From JBFMFH01 sp040752275 (lineage in GTDB: Bacteria; Acidobacteriota; Vicinamibacteria; Vicinamibacterales; JAKQTR01), in contig JBFMFH010000112.1 of assembly GCA_040752275.1 (NCBI GenBank), positions 1 to 64,000 on the forward strand: DNA of 64,000 nucleotides. Direction: 5' to 3'. A program made the translations under genes and the position numbers. This document shows, piece after piece, positions 27,989-37,309 of the stretch. Within the stretch, counting starts at the first letter, position 1; every line of letters begins with the position of its first letter. Below the pieces are notes generated by a model. It saw only the letters and a program-made list of their open reading frames with translations. It searched no databases and had not been told where the DNA came from.

Positions 27989-28065
27989 GCTGGCGTAGCT
28001 CAGTCCGGTAGAGCGGCTGATTTGTAATCAGCGGGTCGGGGGTTCGAATCCCTCCGCCAGCTCCA
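27989..28065 (+). tRNA. tRNA-Thr (UGU)
   Basis: Acceptor GCTGGCG/CGCCAGC, anticodon stem GCTGA/TCAGC with anticodon TGT, T-loop TTCGAAT, encoded CCA at 28063-28065. It is first in a Thr-Tyr-Gly-Thr-tuf array that has the same order as E. coli thrU-tyrU-glyT-thrT-tufB. Confidence 0.96.
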
Positions 28066-28127
28066 GTCCGGGCCGCTGGCGGTCTCGGTGGTGGCGGAGG
28101 GGATGCTGGCCGAGCGGAACGGTTTTG

Positions 28128-28214
28128 GGGGAGGTTGCAGAGCGGTCAAATGCAACAGACTGTAAATCTGTCGTCCACGTGGCTTCGGAGGTTCGAATCC
28201 TCCCCTCCCCACCA
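28128..28214 (+). tRNA. tRNA-Tyr (GUA)
   Basis: Class II tRNA with a long variable arm. Acceptor GGGGAGG/CCTCCCC, anticodon GTA within stem ACAGA/TCTGT, T-stem GGAGG/CCTCC, encoded CCA at 28212-28214. The CCA forms the first bases of a palindromic element. Confidence 0.96.
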
Positions 28215-28262
28215 GCCTTCGCTCAACCTCGGCGTCAAACGAGCCTCGGTTGAGCTACGGCT
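28212..28262. repeat. palindromic element at tRNA-Tyr 3' end
   Basis: Begins with the tRNA CCA as CCAGCCTTCGCTCAACC and ends GGTTGAGCTACGGCT. The arms are complementary apart from two positions near the ends. The same element follows tRNA-Gly and tRNA-Thr(GGU). Confidence 0.75.
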
Positions 28263-28551
28263 CGGCGAGCCCTAAGACGGGCGAAGGCTGTCGCGCCGCA
28301 GCCGCGGGAGGAAGGTAACGCGCCAGACCGTGGCGAAGGCGGACGGCTCGGCAGGCCCTGAACGGGCGAAGGCTGTCGCGCCGCAGCCGCGGGAGGAAGG
28401 TAATGCGCCAGACCGTGGCGAAGGCGGACGACTCGGCGAGCTCTAGACGGGCGAAGGCTGTCGCGCCGCAGCCGCGGGAGGAAGGTAACGCGCCGGACCG
28501 TGGCGAAGGCGGACGGCTCGGCAAGCCCTGAACGGGCGAAGGCTGTCGTGA
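28259..28551. repeat. 85-bp tandem repeat array (3 full, 1 partial)
   Basis: Units start at 28259, 28345, 28430 and 28515, each beginning GGCTCGG or GACTCGG and ending GGCGAAGGCGGAC. Spacing is 86, 85 and 85 bp and the units are nearly identical. 85 is not a multiple of three, so this is not a coding repeat. It fills the gap between tRNA-Tyr and tRNA-Gly. Confidence 0.92.
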
Positions 28552-28582
28552 GGAGGGTGTTGCGAGCCGGAGCGTGACGAAG

Positions 28583-28657
28583 GCGGGAGTAACTCAGTGG
28601 TAGAGTCACAGCCTTCCAAGCTGTTGGTCGCGGGTTCGATCCCCGTCTCCCGCTCCA
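28583..28657 (+). tRNA. tRNA-Gly (UCC)
   Basis: Acceptor GCGGGAG/CTCCCGC, anticodon stem ACAGC/GCTGT with anticodon TCC, T-loop TTCGATC, encoded CCA at 28655-28657. Confidence 0.96.
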
Positions 28658-28707
28658 GCCTTCGCTCAACCGCGGCGTGCTCGGGCCCGCGAGTGAGCTA
28701 CGGCTGG
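28655..28707. repeat. palindromic element at tRNA-Gly 3' end
   Basis: Left arm CCAGCCTTCGCTC includes the tRNA CCA; right arm GAGCTACGGCTGG ends in the complement of CCA. Two mismatches lie within the 13-bp arms. The loop is GC-rich. Confidence 0.78.
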
Positions 28708-28805
28708 CGAGCCAGAGTCTGACGGCGCGATGGTCGAGCGCCGAGGCGGAACGGCGGGCCTGCCTCGCCGAAGCTGCGAGCGTAGCGAGCGCCAAGCGCA
28801 GGCGG

Positions 28806-28878
<73 letters not shown>

Positions 28879-28881
<3 letters not shown>

Positions 28882-28929
28882 GCCTTCGCTCAACCGCGGC
28901 TTGCTCGGGCCCGCGGTTGAGCTACGGCT
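28879..28929. repeat. palindromic element at tRNA-Thr(GGU) 3' end
   Basis: CCAGCCTTCGCTCAACCGCGG pairs with CCGCGGTTGAGCTACGGCT around a GC-rich loop. This is the best-preserved of the three tRNA-linked palindromes: 19-bp arms with two mismatches. Confidence 0.8.
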
Positions 28930-29052
28930 CGGCAAGCCCTGGACGTGCGAAGGCTGTCGCGCCGCAGCCGCGGGAGGAAGTTGGCGCGCCGGACCGTGGC
29001 GAAGGCGGACGGCTCGGCAAGCCCTGGACGTGCGAAGGCTGTCGCGCCGAAG
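28926..29052. repeat. 85-bp repeat, second locus
   Basis: One full unit (28926-29010) and a partial unit (from 29011) of the same 85-bp repeat as at 28259, placed between tRNA-Thr(GGU) and tuf. The remaining spacer to tuf (29053-29159) shows no gene. Confidence 0.9.
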
Positions 29053-29159
29053 CCGCGTGACGAAGCAGTGAAGGTGGCGCGCGACAGCCTTGTGATGATG
29101 TGTGGGTACCAACGTCGCCTCCCGAGGGAGGCCGCAACCAGCGAGAGCGGGTACAAGCC

Positions 29160-30359
<1,200 letters not shown>

Positions 30360-30360
30360 C

Positions 30361-30430
30361 GGGGACCGGGGACCAGGGACCGGGGACCGGGCGAGAGCCC
30401 GAATCCCGAATCCCGAATCCCGAATCCCGG
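30361..30430. repeat. two 7-bp repeat arrays in tuf-rpsJ spacer
   Basis: Four GGGGACC-type units (30361-30391) are followed by a perfect CGGGC-GAGA-GCCCG hairpin with a GNRA loop, then four CGAATCC units (about 30400-30428). Together they fill the 84-bp spacer and end 14 bp before the rpsJ start. Confidence 0.88.
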
Positions 30431-30443
30431 GTGAGATACAGCA

Positions 30444-30779
30444 ATGGCCACAGCATTCGGCGACAAGATCCGCATCCGGCTCAAGGCGTACGACTACCGC
30501 GTCCTCGACCAGTCGACATCCGAGATCGTGGAGACGGCCAAGCGTACCGGCGCGCGGCTCGCGGGCCCGATCCCGCTGCCGACGGAGATCAACAAGTGGA
30601 CCGTGAACCGGTCGCCGCACGTCGACAAGAAATCTCGTGAGCAGTTCGAGATCCGGACGCACAAGCGGCTCATCGACATCTTCGAGCCCACGTCCCAGAC
30701 CGTCGATGCGCTGATGAAGCTGGATCTGCCGGCCGGCGTAGATGTGGAGATCAAGGCGTTCGGGAAGGATCGGAAGTGA
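30444..30779 (+). CDS. rpsJ: 30S ribosomal protein S10
   Basis: Head protein of the 30S subunit and NusE antitermination factor. At 111 residues it is slightly longer than usual (102-105) owing to the C-terminal end. Core motifs are IRIRLKAYDYRVLDQSTSEIV, the GPIPLPTEINKWTVNRSPH loop and HKRLIDI. First gene of the S10 operon, here directly after tuf. Confidence 0.97.
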   Translation: MATAFGDKIRIRLKAYDYRVLDQSTSEIVETAKRTGARLAGPIPLPTEINKWTVNRSPHVDKKSREQFEIRTHKRLIDIFEPTSQTVDALMKLDLPAGVDVEIKAFGKDRK

Positions 30780-30781
30780 CC

Positions 30782-31465
30782 ATGGTCACAGGGATCATCG
30801 GCAAGAAGGTCGGCATGTCCCAGTTGTTCGGCCCCGACGGGTCGGTGCAGCCGGTGACGGTCATCAAGGCCGGACCGTGCGTAGTCGTCCAGGCCAAGTC
30901 GGTCGAGAAGGACGGCTACCAGTCCGTGCAGTTGGGCCTCGTCGAGAGCCGGCCGGCCCGCGTCGACAAGCCGACGGCCGGGCACTACAAGAAGGCCGGC
31001 GTCCCGCCCACGCGGGTGCGGCGTGAGGTGAAGCTCGTCCAGGGCACCGACGCGCTCAAGCCTGGCGATCAGGTGCTCGTCGCCTCCATCTTCAAGGACG
31101 GCGACCGCGTGGACGTGATCGGGACGAGCCGGGGCCACGGGTTCCAGGGGGTCGTCAAGCGCCACAACTTCCGCGGCGGCGCCGCCACCCACGGATCGAT
31201 GTTCCACCGGGCGCCGGGGTCGATTGGCGCCTCATCGTATCCGTCGCGGGTGATCAAGGGCATGAAGGCCGCCGGTCACATGGGCCACGAGCGGGTGACG
31301 ACTCGGAACCTCCGCGTCGAGCGGGTGGACGGGGAGGAGCACCTGCTGATGCTGCGCGGCGCCGTCCCCGGGGCGCGGGGCTCGTATGTGACGATTCGCA
31401 AGGCCGTCGCAGCCAAGCCCGAACCGCAGCCCCAGGTCGAGAAGCCGAAGAAGGGCAAGAAGTAG
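30782..31465 (+). CDS. rplC: 50S ribosomal protein L3
   Basis: Early assembly protein near the peptidyl-transferase centre; 227 residues. Motifs are GIIGKKVGMSQLF at the start, SRGHGFQGVVKRHNFRGG near residue 118 and MGHERVTTRNLRV. The tail is Lys/Pro-rich. I chose the ATG at 30782 (MVTGII) with GGAAG upstream over the GTG at 30776. Confidence 0.96.
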   Translation: MVTGIIGKKVGMSQLFGPDGSVQPVTVIKAGPCVVVQAKSVEKDGYQSVQLGLVESRPARVDKPTAGHYKKAGVPPTRVRREVKLVQGTDALKPGDQVLVASIFKDGDRVDVIGTSRGHGFQGVVKRHNFRGGAATHGSMFHRAPGSIGASSYPSRVIKGMKAAGHMGHERVTTRNLRVERVDGEEHLLMLRGAVPGARGSYVTIRKAVAAKPEPQPQVEKPKKGKK

Positions 31466-31467
31466 CC

Positions 31468-32088
31468 ATGACGCTCGACATCGTGAACGCACAGAACGAG
31501 AAGGTGGGGACCATCGAGCTCGGCGACGCCCTGGGTGCCGGGCGCGTGCGCTCCGACCTGGTCTGGCAGGCGGTGGTCCGCGAGAACGCGTCGGATCGCC
31601 GCGGGACGCATGCGACCAAGACGCGCGGCGAGGTCAGCGGAACCGGACGCAAGCCCTGGCGGCAGAAGGGCACGGGCCGCGCCCGCGTCGGCGAGACGCG
31701 CAACCCGCTGTGGCGCAAGGGCGGTACGGTGTTCGGCCCCCAGCCCCGGAGCTACGATCTCGGGCTCCCGCGCAAGGTCGAGCGCGCGGCCCTGCGCGAG
31801 GCCCTGCGCGCGAAGTTCCAGGCCGGCCAGGTCATCGTCGTCGACGAGTTCGGTGACGTGCAGAAGACCAAGGCGGCCTCGGAGCTGCTGGGGCGCCTCG
31901 GCGCCGGCGGCCCGGCGCTCGTCATCGACGTCAAGCCGGCCGACAGCCTGTCGCGGGCTGTGCGCAACCTGGCACACGCGCGCTGCGTGGCGAGCGGCCG
32001 GCTCACGGCTCGAGACGTGGCGGGGGCGAAGCGCCTCGTGGCCTCGAAGGCCGCCGTCGAGCGGCTGCAGGAGGTGCTGGGATCATGA
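31468..32088 (+). CDS. rplD: 50S ribosomal protein L4
   Basis: Lines the exit tunnel; 206 residues. The tunnel loop is GTGRKPWRQKGTGRARVG near residue 55, with GPQPRSYDLGLPRKVERAAL after it. In E. coli L4 also represses the S10 operon; the unusual repeat leader before rpsJ makes that uncertain here. It overlaps rplW by 4 bp. Confidence 0.97.
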   Translation: MTLDIVNAQNEKVGTIELGDALGAGRVRSDLVWQAVVRENASDRRGTHATKTRGEVSGTGRKPWRQKGTGRARVGETRNPLWRKGGTVFGPQPRSYDLGLPRKVERAALREALRAKFQAGQVIVVDEFGDVQKTKAASELLGRLGAGGPALVIDVKPADSLSRAVRNLAHARCVASGRLTARDVAGAKRLVASKAAVERLQEVLGS

Positions 32089-32375
32089 ACATCACCGACG
32101 TGATCCGCCGCCCGCTCATCACCGAGAAGACGTCGATCATTCGCGAGGACGGCCGGACGATCGTCTTTCAGGTGGCGGCCAGGGCCAACAAGATCGACAT
32201 CAAGCGCGCCGTCGAGACGCTGCTCGGCACAAAGGTGGCTGAGGTCCGGACCTCGATATCCCACGGCAAGGTGAAACGCCAGGGGCGCTTCGCCGGGCGG
32301 CGTTCGGACTGGAAGAAGGCCTACGTGCGACTGCGGGACGGCGAGAAGCTGCCGGAATTCCTGGAAGGCGCGTAG
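32085..32375 (+). CDS. rplW: 50S ribosomal protein L23
   Basis: Tunnel-exit protein that docks trigger factor and SRP; 96 residues, normal length. Motifs are IRRPLITEKTSII and FQVAARANKIDIKRAVETLL, with the C-terminal RRSDWKKAYVRLRDGEKL. The start overlaps the rplD stop. Confidence 0.96.
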   Translation: MNITDVIRRPLITEKTSIIREDGRTIVFQVAARANKIDIKRAVETLLGTKVAEVRTSISHGKVKRQGRFAGRRSDWKKAYVRLRDGEKLPEFLEGA

Positions 32376-32390
32376 AAGCGGGGTGGAGTG

Positions 32391-33215
32391 ATGGCAATCC
32401 GCAAGTACAGACCGACATCGCCGGGGCGTCGCTTCCAGACCGTCCAGGACTTCTCCGAGCTGACGGCCACGCGGCCGTACAAGCCGCTGACCGAACCCCT
32501 CAAAAAGTCCGGCGGCCGGAACAACCACGGCGAGGTGACGATGTGGTGGCGCGGTGGCGGACACCGGCGTCTGTACCGCCTCATCGACTTCAAGCGGGAC
32601 AAGGTCGGCATCCCGGGCAAGGTCGTGACCGTCGAGTACGACCCGAACCGGTCGGCCCGGATCGCGCTCGTGCAGTACGCCGACGGTGAGAAGCGCTACA
32701 TCCTGCAGCCGGCCGGGCTGAAGGTGGGCGACAGCATCGTCGCCGGCGACGCGGTGGACATCCTGCCGGGCAACACGCTGCCGCTCAAGAACATCCCGCT
32801 GGGCACCCAGGTGCACAACGTGGAACTGCGGCCCGGCAAGGGCGGGCAGATTGCGCGCAGCGCCGGGTCCTCGGTTCAGCTCGTGGCCAAGGAAGGCGAC
32901 TACGCGTCGGTGAAGATGCCGTCGGGCGAGATCAGGCGGATCAACGTGGAGTGCCGGGCTACGATCGGCCAGGTGGGCAACCTGGACCACGAGAACGTGT
33001 CGGTGGGCAAGGCAGGCCGAAGCCGCTGGCTGGGCAAGCGTCCGCACGTCCGCGGTGTCGCCATGAATCCGGTCGACCACCCGCTCGGCGGCGGTGAAGG
33101 AAAGACGTCGGGTGGCCGCCATCCGGTCTCGCCCTGGGGCATGCCGACGAAGGGATTCAAGACGCGCAACCGCAAGATCACGGATCAGTTCATCATCCAG
33201 CGACGGCGCAAGTAG
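32391..33215 (+). CDS. rplB: 50S ribosomal protein L2
   Basis: Needed for subunit joining and peptidyl transfer; 274 residues, full length. It begins AIRKYRPTSPGRR and has RGVAMNPVDHPLGGGEG with the conserved His (near residue 230), then SPWGMPTKGFKTR. I chose the ATG at 32391 over a GTG three bases earlier. Confidence 0.97.
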   Translation: MAIRKYRPTSPGRRFQTVQDFSELTATRPYKPLTEPLKKSGGRNNHGEVTMWWRGGGHRRLYRLIDFKRDKVGIPGKVVTVEYDPNRSARIALVQYADGEKRYILQPAGLKVGDSIVAGDAVDILPGNTLPLKNIPLGTQVHNVELRPGKGGQIARSAGSSVQLVAKEGDYASVKMPSGEIRRINVECRATIGQVGNLDHENVSVGKAGRSRWLGKRPHVRGVAMNPVDHPLGGGEGKTSGGRHPVSPWGMPTKGFKTRNRKITDQFIIQRRRK

Positions 33216-33232
33216 CGGGGCCGAAGGTCGTT

Positions 33233-33529
33233 ATGAGCAGATCACTGAAGAAGGGGCCGTTCATCGACACGCACCTCCTCGAGAAGGTCGAGGTGATGAA
33301 CCAGGCCGGAGAGAAGAGAGTCATCCGCACCTGGTCGCGGCGCTCGACGGTCGTGCCCGAGATGCTGGGGCACACCCTCGCCGTGCACAACGGCAAGAAG
33401 TTCATTCCGGTGTACGTGACCGAGAACATGGTGGGTCACAAGCTCGGCGAGTTCGCGCCGACGCGCGCCTTCAGGGGGCACACCACCAAGTCGGAGAAGG
33501 CGGCGGCTGCGGCGCCGGCCAAAGGGTAG
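33233..33529 (+). CDS. rpsS: 30S ribosomal protein S19
   Basis: 30S head protein that forms a complex with S13; 98 residues. It begins MSRSLKKGPFIDTHLLEKVE and has WSRRSTVVPEMLGHTLAVHNGKK and GEFAPTRAFRGH, followed by a short Lys/Ala tail. Confidence 0.97.
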   Translation: MSRSLKKGPFIDTHLLEKVEVMNQAGEKRVIRTWSRRSTVVPEMLGHTLAVHNGKKFIPVYVTENMVGHKLGEFAPTRAFRGHTTKSEKAAAAAPAKG

Positions 33530-33535
33530 TCAGCC

Positions 33536-34132
33536 ATGATCGAAGCCCAGGCAACCGCCAAGTACGTCCGGACCTCGGCGCAGAAGGCCGGCCTCGTGAT
33601 GGACCTCATCCGCGGGCGGAGCGTCAACCAGGCGCTGGCGACGCTGCGGTTCTCCCACAAGCGGGTGGCCCGCGACATCGAGAAGGTGCTGCGGTCGGCG
33701 ATTGCCAACGCCCAGCAGAAACCGGGATTCGGCGGGGACGCCGACGTCCTCGTCGTGTCGGCGTGCTACGCCGACCAGGGCCCATCGCAGAAGCGGGTCC
33801 GGCCGGCGCCGATGGGACGGGCCTACCGGGTGCTGAAGCGGACCGCCCACCTGACGGTGAAGGTGAAGGAGCCCGTCACGGTGGAGGCGCCGGCGGCCGC
33901 GCCGGGCGGCGGCGCGCCGTCGGTTCCGGCTCGCGCGCCGCGCAAGAGGGCGGAGGCTTCCAAGGCCAAGACCGCGCCAAAGGTGAAGGCGAAAGCCAAG
34001 TCGGCACGGACGACGAAGGCGGCCGCCTCGGCCAGGGCCAAGGCGGCCGCGAGGGGCAAAGCGGCGCCGAAGGCCAAGGCGGCGCCCAAGGCCAGGACGA
34101 AGAAGAGCGGCGGCCACGCCGCCGAGGAGTAG
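33536..34132 (+). CDS. rplV: 50S ribosomal protein L22 with long basic tail
   Basis: Residues 1-118 are a normal L22 (AKYVRTSAQKAGLVMDLIRG, RVRPAPMGRAYRVLKRTAHLT), which lines the exit tunnel. Residues 119-198 are an extra Ala/Lys/Pro/Arg-rich tail with repeated KAKA and KAAP units, much like a histone H1 or PHB-type tail. Usual L22 is 110-130 residues. The reading frame is continuous, so the tail is probably real. Its role is unknown. Confidence 0.95.
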   Translation: MIEAQATAKYVRTSAQKAGLVMDLIRGRSVNQALATLRFSHKRVARDIEKVLRSAIANAQQKPGFGGDADVLVVSACYADQGPSQKRVRPAPMGRAYRVLKRTAHLTVKVKEPVTVEAPAAAPGGGAPSVPARAPRKRAEASKAKTAPKVKAKAKSARTTKAAASARAKAAARGKAAPKAKAAPKARTKKSGGHAAEE

Positions 34133-34141
34133 GAGCGAGAC

Positions 34142-34828
34142 GTGGGGCAGAAAGTTCACCCGTACGGATTCCGGCTCGGCTTCAACAAGACCTGGCGTTC
34201 GCGCTGGTACGCCGATCGTGACTACGCGAAGCTGCTGCACGAGGACCTGAAGCTGCGCGATTCGCTGAAGCGGCGTTTCCAGCATGCCGGCGTGTCGAAG
34301 ATCGACATCGAGCGGGCGGCGAACAAGCTCAAGATCGACATTCACACGTCGCGCCCCGGAATCATCATCGGCCGCAAGGGCACCGAGGTCGACAAGCTGA
34401 AGCAGGAGATTCAGAAGCGCACGAGCCGCGAGGTCTTCATCAACATCCAGGAGATCCAGAAGCCGGAGCTGGACGCCCAGCTGATCTCCGAGTCGGTCGC
34501 GATGCAGCTCGAGAAGCGCGTGGCGTTCCGCCGGGCGATGCGCAAGGCGGTCGAGTCCGCTCTGCGGTTCGGCGCGCGTGGCATCAAGGTCCGGGTGTCG
34601 GGCCGGTTGAACGGCGCCGAGATCGCCCGCTCCGAATGGTACCTGCACGGACAGCTTCCGCTGCAGACGCTCCGGGCCGACGTGGACTATGGACAGGCCG
34701 AGGCGACGACGACCTACGGGCAGATTGGCGTCAAGGTCTGGCTCTACAAGGGCGAGCGGCTGGTGCCGCGGACCGGTCGCGAAGAGGAATACCGCATGCC
34801 GCGGCGGGCCCCGCGGGCGACGGCGTAG
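34142..34828 (+). CDS. rpsC: 30S ribosomal protein S3
   Basis: mRNA-entry-channel protein with helicase activity; 228 residues. It begins MGQKVHPYGFRLGF from a GTG, has the KH domain RPGIIIGRKGTEVDKL and the C-terminal GVKVWLYKGERL. The stop codon is the first part of a palindromic element, leaving an unusual 110-bp gap before rplP. Confidence 0.97.
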   Translation: MGQKVHPYGFRLGFNKTWRSRWYADRDYAKLLHEDLKLRDSLKRRFQHAGVSKIDIERAANKLKIDIHTSRPGIIIGRKGTEVDKLKQEIQKRTSREVFINIQEIQKPELDAQLISESVAMQLEKRVAFRRAMRKAVESALRFGARGIKVRVSGRLNGAEIARSEWYLHGQLPLQTLRADVDYGQAEATTTYGQIGVKVWLYKGERLVPRTGREEEYRMPRRAPRATA

Positions 34829-34870
34829 CCCTTCGACGCGCCTGGAGAAGCAGGGGCGCTCTCAGGGCTA
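34826..34870. repeat. palindromic element at rpsC stop codon
   Basis: TAGCCCTTCGACGCGCC (the TAG is the rpsC stop) pairs with GGGCGCTCTCAGGGCTA: outer 7-bp arms TAGCCCT/AGGGCTA are perfect and an inner GCGCC/GGCGC pairs. A second pair CTTCGAC/GTCGAAG links 34831 with about 34910. Related to the element after rpsE. The rest of the gap to rplP has no gene. Confidence 0.75.
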
Positions 34871-34939
34871 CGTGCTGAGCGAGCGTGGGGGCAGCGGTGG
34901 GTGTGAGTCGAAGCACGTAGCGGCGAGGTGGCATAAGCC

Positions 34940-35365
34940 ATGTTGATGCCGAAGAAGGTCAAGTTCCGGAAACAGCAGCGTGGCCGCATGCGCGGCCAGG
35001 CGTGGCGTGGCTCGGACGTGTCGTTCGGCGAGTACGGGCTCAAGGCGATGGAGCCGTGCTGGCTGACGGCCCGGCAGATCGAGGCGGCCCGTGTGGCGAT
35101 GACGCGGTTCGTCAAGCGCGGCGGCAAGATCTGGGTCCGGGTGTTTCCGGACAAGCCGGTGACCAAGAAGCCCCAGGAGACGCGCATGGGCAAGGGCAAG
35201 GGCGCGCCGGAGTTCTGGGTGGCGGTGGTTCGGCCCGGCAAGGTGCTCTTCGAGATGGAAGGGATCACCGAGACCGAGGCGCGGCGGGCCATGGAACTGG
35301 CGGGCGCCAAGCTCCCCATCAAGACGCGTTTCGCCACGCGCTTCGCCGAGGAGAAGGTGTCATGA
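34940..35365 (+). CDS. rplP: 50S ribosomal protein L16
   Basis: Contacts A-site tRNA in the 50S subunit; 141 residues. It begins MLMPKKVKFRKQQRGRM and has MTRFVKRGGKIWVRVFPDKP and RMGKGKGAPEFWVAVV. It overlaps rpmC by 4 bp (ATGA). Confidence 0.97.
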   Translation: MLMPKKVKFRKQQRGRMRGQAWRGSDVSFGEYGLKAMEPCWLTARQIEAARVAMTRFVKRGGKIWVRVFPDKPVTKKPQETRMGKGKGAPEFWVAVVRPGKVLFEMEGITETEARRAMELAGAKLPIKTRFATRFAEEKVS

Positions 35366-35550
35366 AGGTGGAGGAGATCCGGGGGCTCGCCGTCGAGGAT
35401 CTGCGCCAGCAGGTGAAGGACATGCAGGACCAGCTCTTCCGGATGCGCATCCAGAAGGCGATGGGCGGCCTGGACGCGCCGTCCAAGGTGAGGACGGTGC
35501 GCCGGGATCTGGCACGAGTGAAGACGATCCTTCGGGAAAAGGAACGGTAG
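35362..35550 (+). CDS. rpmC: 50S ribosomal protein L29
   Basis: Small helical tunnel-exit protein, 62 residues, typical size. MKVEEIRGLAVEDLRQQVKD at the start and RTVRRDLARVKTILREKE at the end are standard. The ATG at 35362 overlaps the rplP stop. Confidence 0.95.
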   Translation: MKVEEIRGLAVEDLRQQVKDMQDQLFRMRIQKAMGGLDAPSKVRTVRRDLARVKTILREKER

Positions 35551-35558
35551 GACGCGTT

Positions 35559-35840
35559 ATGGCTGCGAAGACTGAACTGACCGGCGTCGTGGTCAGCGAC
35601 AAGATGGCCAAGAGCCGGGTGGTCGCCGTCGAGCGCCAGGTGCGGCACGGCGTCTACGGCAAGATCCAGCGCCTGACGTCGCGCTTCATGGCGCACGACG
35701 AGACGAATGAGACGACCGAGGGCGATCGTGTGGCCATCGTAGAATCCCGGCCCTTGAGCCGCCGGAAGCGGTGGGTCATCGCGCGCGTGATCGCGAAGCG
35801 CGCGCAGGTGGGCGCCGAATCCACCGACGAGCAGGGGTAA
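35559..35840 (+). CDS. rpsQ: 30S ribosomal protein S17
   Basis: Primary 16S rRNA-binding OB-fold protein; 93 residues. Markers are LTGVVVSDKMAKSRVVAVE and GDRVAIVESRPLSRRKRW, with a short acidic tail. Confidence 0.96.
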   Translation: MAAKTELTGVVVSDKMAKSRVVAVERQVRHGVYGKIQRLTSRFMAHDETNETTEGDRVAIVESRPLSRRKRWVIARVIAKRAQVGAESTDEQG

Positions 35841-35852
35841 AGGAGCAGACCG

Positions 35853-36221
35853 ATGATTCAGATGCGGTCGATCCTCGACGTGGCCGACAATTCCGGCGCC
35901 CGAAAGCTGTCGGTGATCAACCCGATTGGGGGGTCGGTCGGGCGCTACGCCCGGCTGGGCGACATCGTCACGGCGTCGGTGAAGGAAGCGACCCCCGAGT
36001 CGAACGTGAAGAAGGGGCAGGTCGTCAAGGCCGTGATCGTCCGGACCCGGAAGGAGCAGCGCCGCAAGGACGGCAGCTACATCCGGTTCGACCGGAACGC
36101 CGCGGTGCTGGTGAACGACCAGGGGGAGCCCATCGGGACGCGCGTGTTCGGCCCGGTGGCGCGCGAGCTGCGTGAGCGCCGGTTCATGAAGATCATCTCG
36201 CTCGCGCCGGAGGTGATCTAG
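35853..36221 (+). CDS. rplN: 50S ribosomal protein L14
   Basis: Subunit-interface protein, 122 residues, exact family length. It begins MIQMRSILDVADNSGARKL and has GTRVFGPVARELRERRFMKI near the end. Confidence 0.97.
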   Translation: MIQMRSILDVADNSGARKLSVINPIGGSVGRYARLGDIVTASVKEATPESNVKKGQVVKAVIVRTRKEQRRKDGSYIRFDRNAAVLVNDQGEPIGTRVFGPVARELRERRFMKIISLAPEVI

Positions 36222-36223
36222 TC

Positions 36224-36556
36224 ATGCCGAGGCTCCAGACGCCCATCCGGCGCAACGACAACGTCGTCGTCACGACCGGCAAGGACCGCGGGAAGCGCGG
36301 GCGCGTGCTCAAGGTCCTGCCCGACAAGAACCGCCTCGTCGTCGAGGGGATCAACTTCGTCAGCCGCCATACCCGCCCGAATCCGAGCAAGAACGTCAAG
36401 GGCGGGATCATGAAGCGCGAAGCGCCCCTGCACGCGTCGAACGTGCAGCTGGTGTGCCCGGAGTGCGGCGCACGCACGCGCCTCGGCCACCGGACGCTCG
36501 GCGACGGCCGAAGGGTCCGGATCTGCCGGAAGTGCGAGGGAGTGGTCGACAAATGA
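36224..36556 (+). CDS. rplX: 50S ribosomal protein L24
   Basis: Assembly initiator with a KOW domain (RNDNVVVTTGKDRGKRGRVL); 110 residues. The C-terminal part has two Cys pairs (CPEC near residue 79, CRKC near 103) able to bind zinc. It overlaps rplE by 4 bp. Confidence 0.96.
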   Translation: MPRLQTPIRRNDNVVVTTGKDRGKRGRVLKVLPDKNRLVVEGINFVSRHTRPNPSKNVKGGIMKREAPLHASNVQLVCPECGARTRLGHRTLGDGRRVRICRKCEGVVDK

Positions 36557-37095
36557 GCCGGTTGAAAGAGCGGTACGCCCGGGATGTGGTGCCGGCCCTG
36601 ATGAAGGAGTTCGGTTACACGAGCGTGATGGCCGTGCCCAAGATCACGAAGATCGTGGTGAACATGGGGCTCGGCGAATCGACCCAGAACGCGAAACTCG
36701 TCGACGTGGGCGCCGAAGAGGTGGGTCGCATCACGGGCCAGAAGGCCGTGGTGACCCGGGCGCGCAAGTCCATTGCCCAGTTCCGCGTGCGCCAGGGCAT
36801 GCCGATCGGCACGATGGTCACGCTGCGTGGGGAGCGCATGTTCGAGTTCCTGGACCGGCTGGTCTCGATCGCCCTGCCGCGCGTGCGCGATTTCAAGGGC
36901 GTGTCGGCCAAGGGGTTCGACGGCCGGGGCAATTACACGCTCGGGCTGCGGGATCAGCTGATGTTCCAGGAGATCGACTACTTGAAGGTCGACAAGGCAC
37001 GAGGCATGAACGTGTCGGTCTGCACCACCGCGAAGACCGACCAAGAGGCCAGGCGGCTGCTCCAGCTCATGGGCATGCCGTTCCGGGCGAACTGA
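36553..37095 (+). CDS. rplE: 50S ribosomal protein L5
   Basis: 5S rRNA-binding protein contacting P-site tRNA; 180 residues. Motifs are VPKITKIVVNMGLGES, TRARKSIAQFRVRQGMPIG and GRGNYTLGLRDQLMFQEIDY. The ATG at 36553 overlaps the rplX stop. Confidence 0.97.
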   Translation: MSRLKERYARDVVPALMKEFGYTSVMAVPKITKIVVNMGLGESTQNAKLVDVGAEEVGRITGQKAVVTRARKSIAQFRVRQGMPIGTMVTLRGERMFEFLDRLVSIALPRVRDFKGVSAKGFDGRGNYTLGLRDQLMFQEIDYLKVDKARGMNVSVCTTAKTDQEARRLLQLMGMPFRAN

Positions 37096-37103
37096 CAAGG
37101 CAT

Positions 37104-37289
37104 ATGGCCACGACCGCGAAAATCGCCAGAGAGCGCAAGTCGCTGAAACACAAGATCCAGCACCGCAACCGGTGCCAGCGGTGCGGGCGTCCGCGCGCGT
37201 ACCTGCGCAAGTTCGCCCTCTGCCGCCTCTGCTTCCGTGAGCTCGCGCTCCGGGGCGAGGTGGCCGGCGTCATCAAGAGCAGCTGGTAA
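37104..37289 (+). CDS. rpsN: 30S ribosomal protein S14, zinc type
   Basis: Short 61-residue S14 of the zinc-containing (C+) class, with CQRC (24-27) and CRLC (40-43). The tail LALRGEVAGVIKSSW is standard. Located in the 30S head. Confidence 0.96.
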   Translation: MATTAKIARERKSLKHKIQHRNRCQRCGRPRAYLRKFALCRLCFRELALRGEVAGVIKSSW

Positions 37290-37309
37290 GCACGACAGAG
37301 TTGAGAGCC

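Noticed and set aside
28259..28551. CRISPR array
   Set aside because: The 85-bp units are contiguous, without unique spacers, and no cas genes are near.
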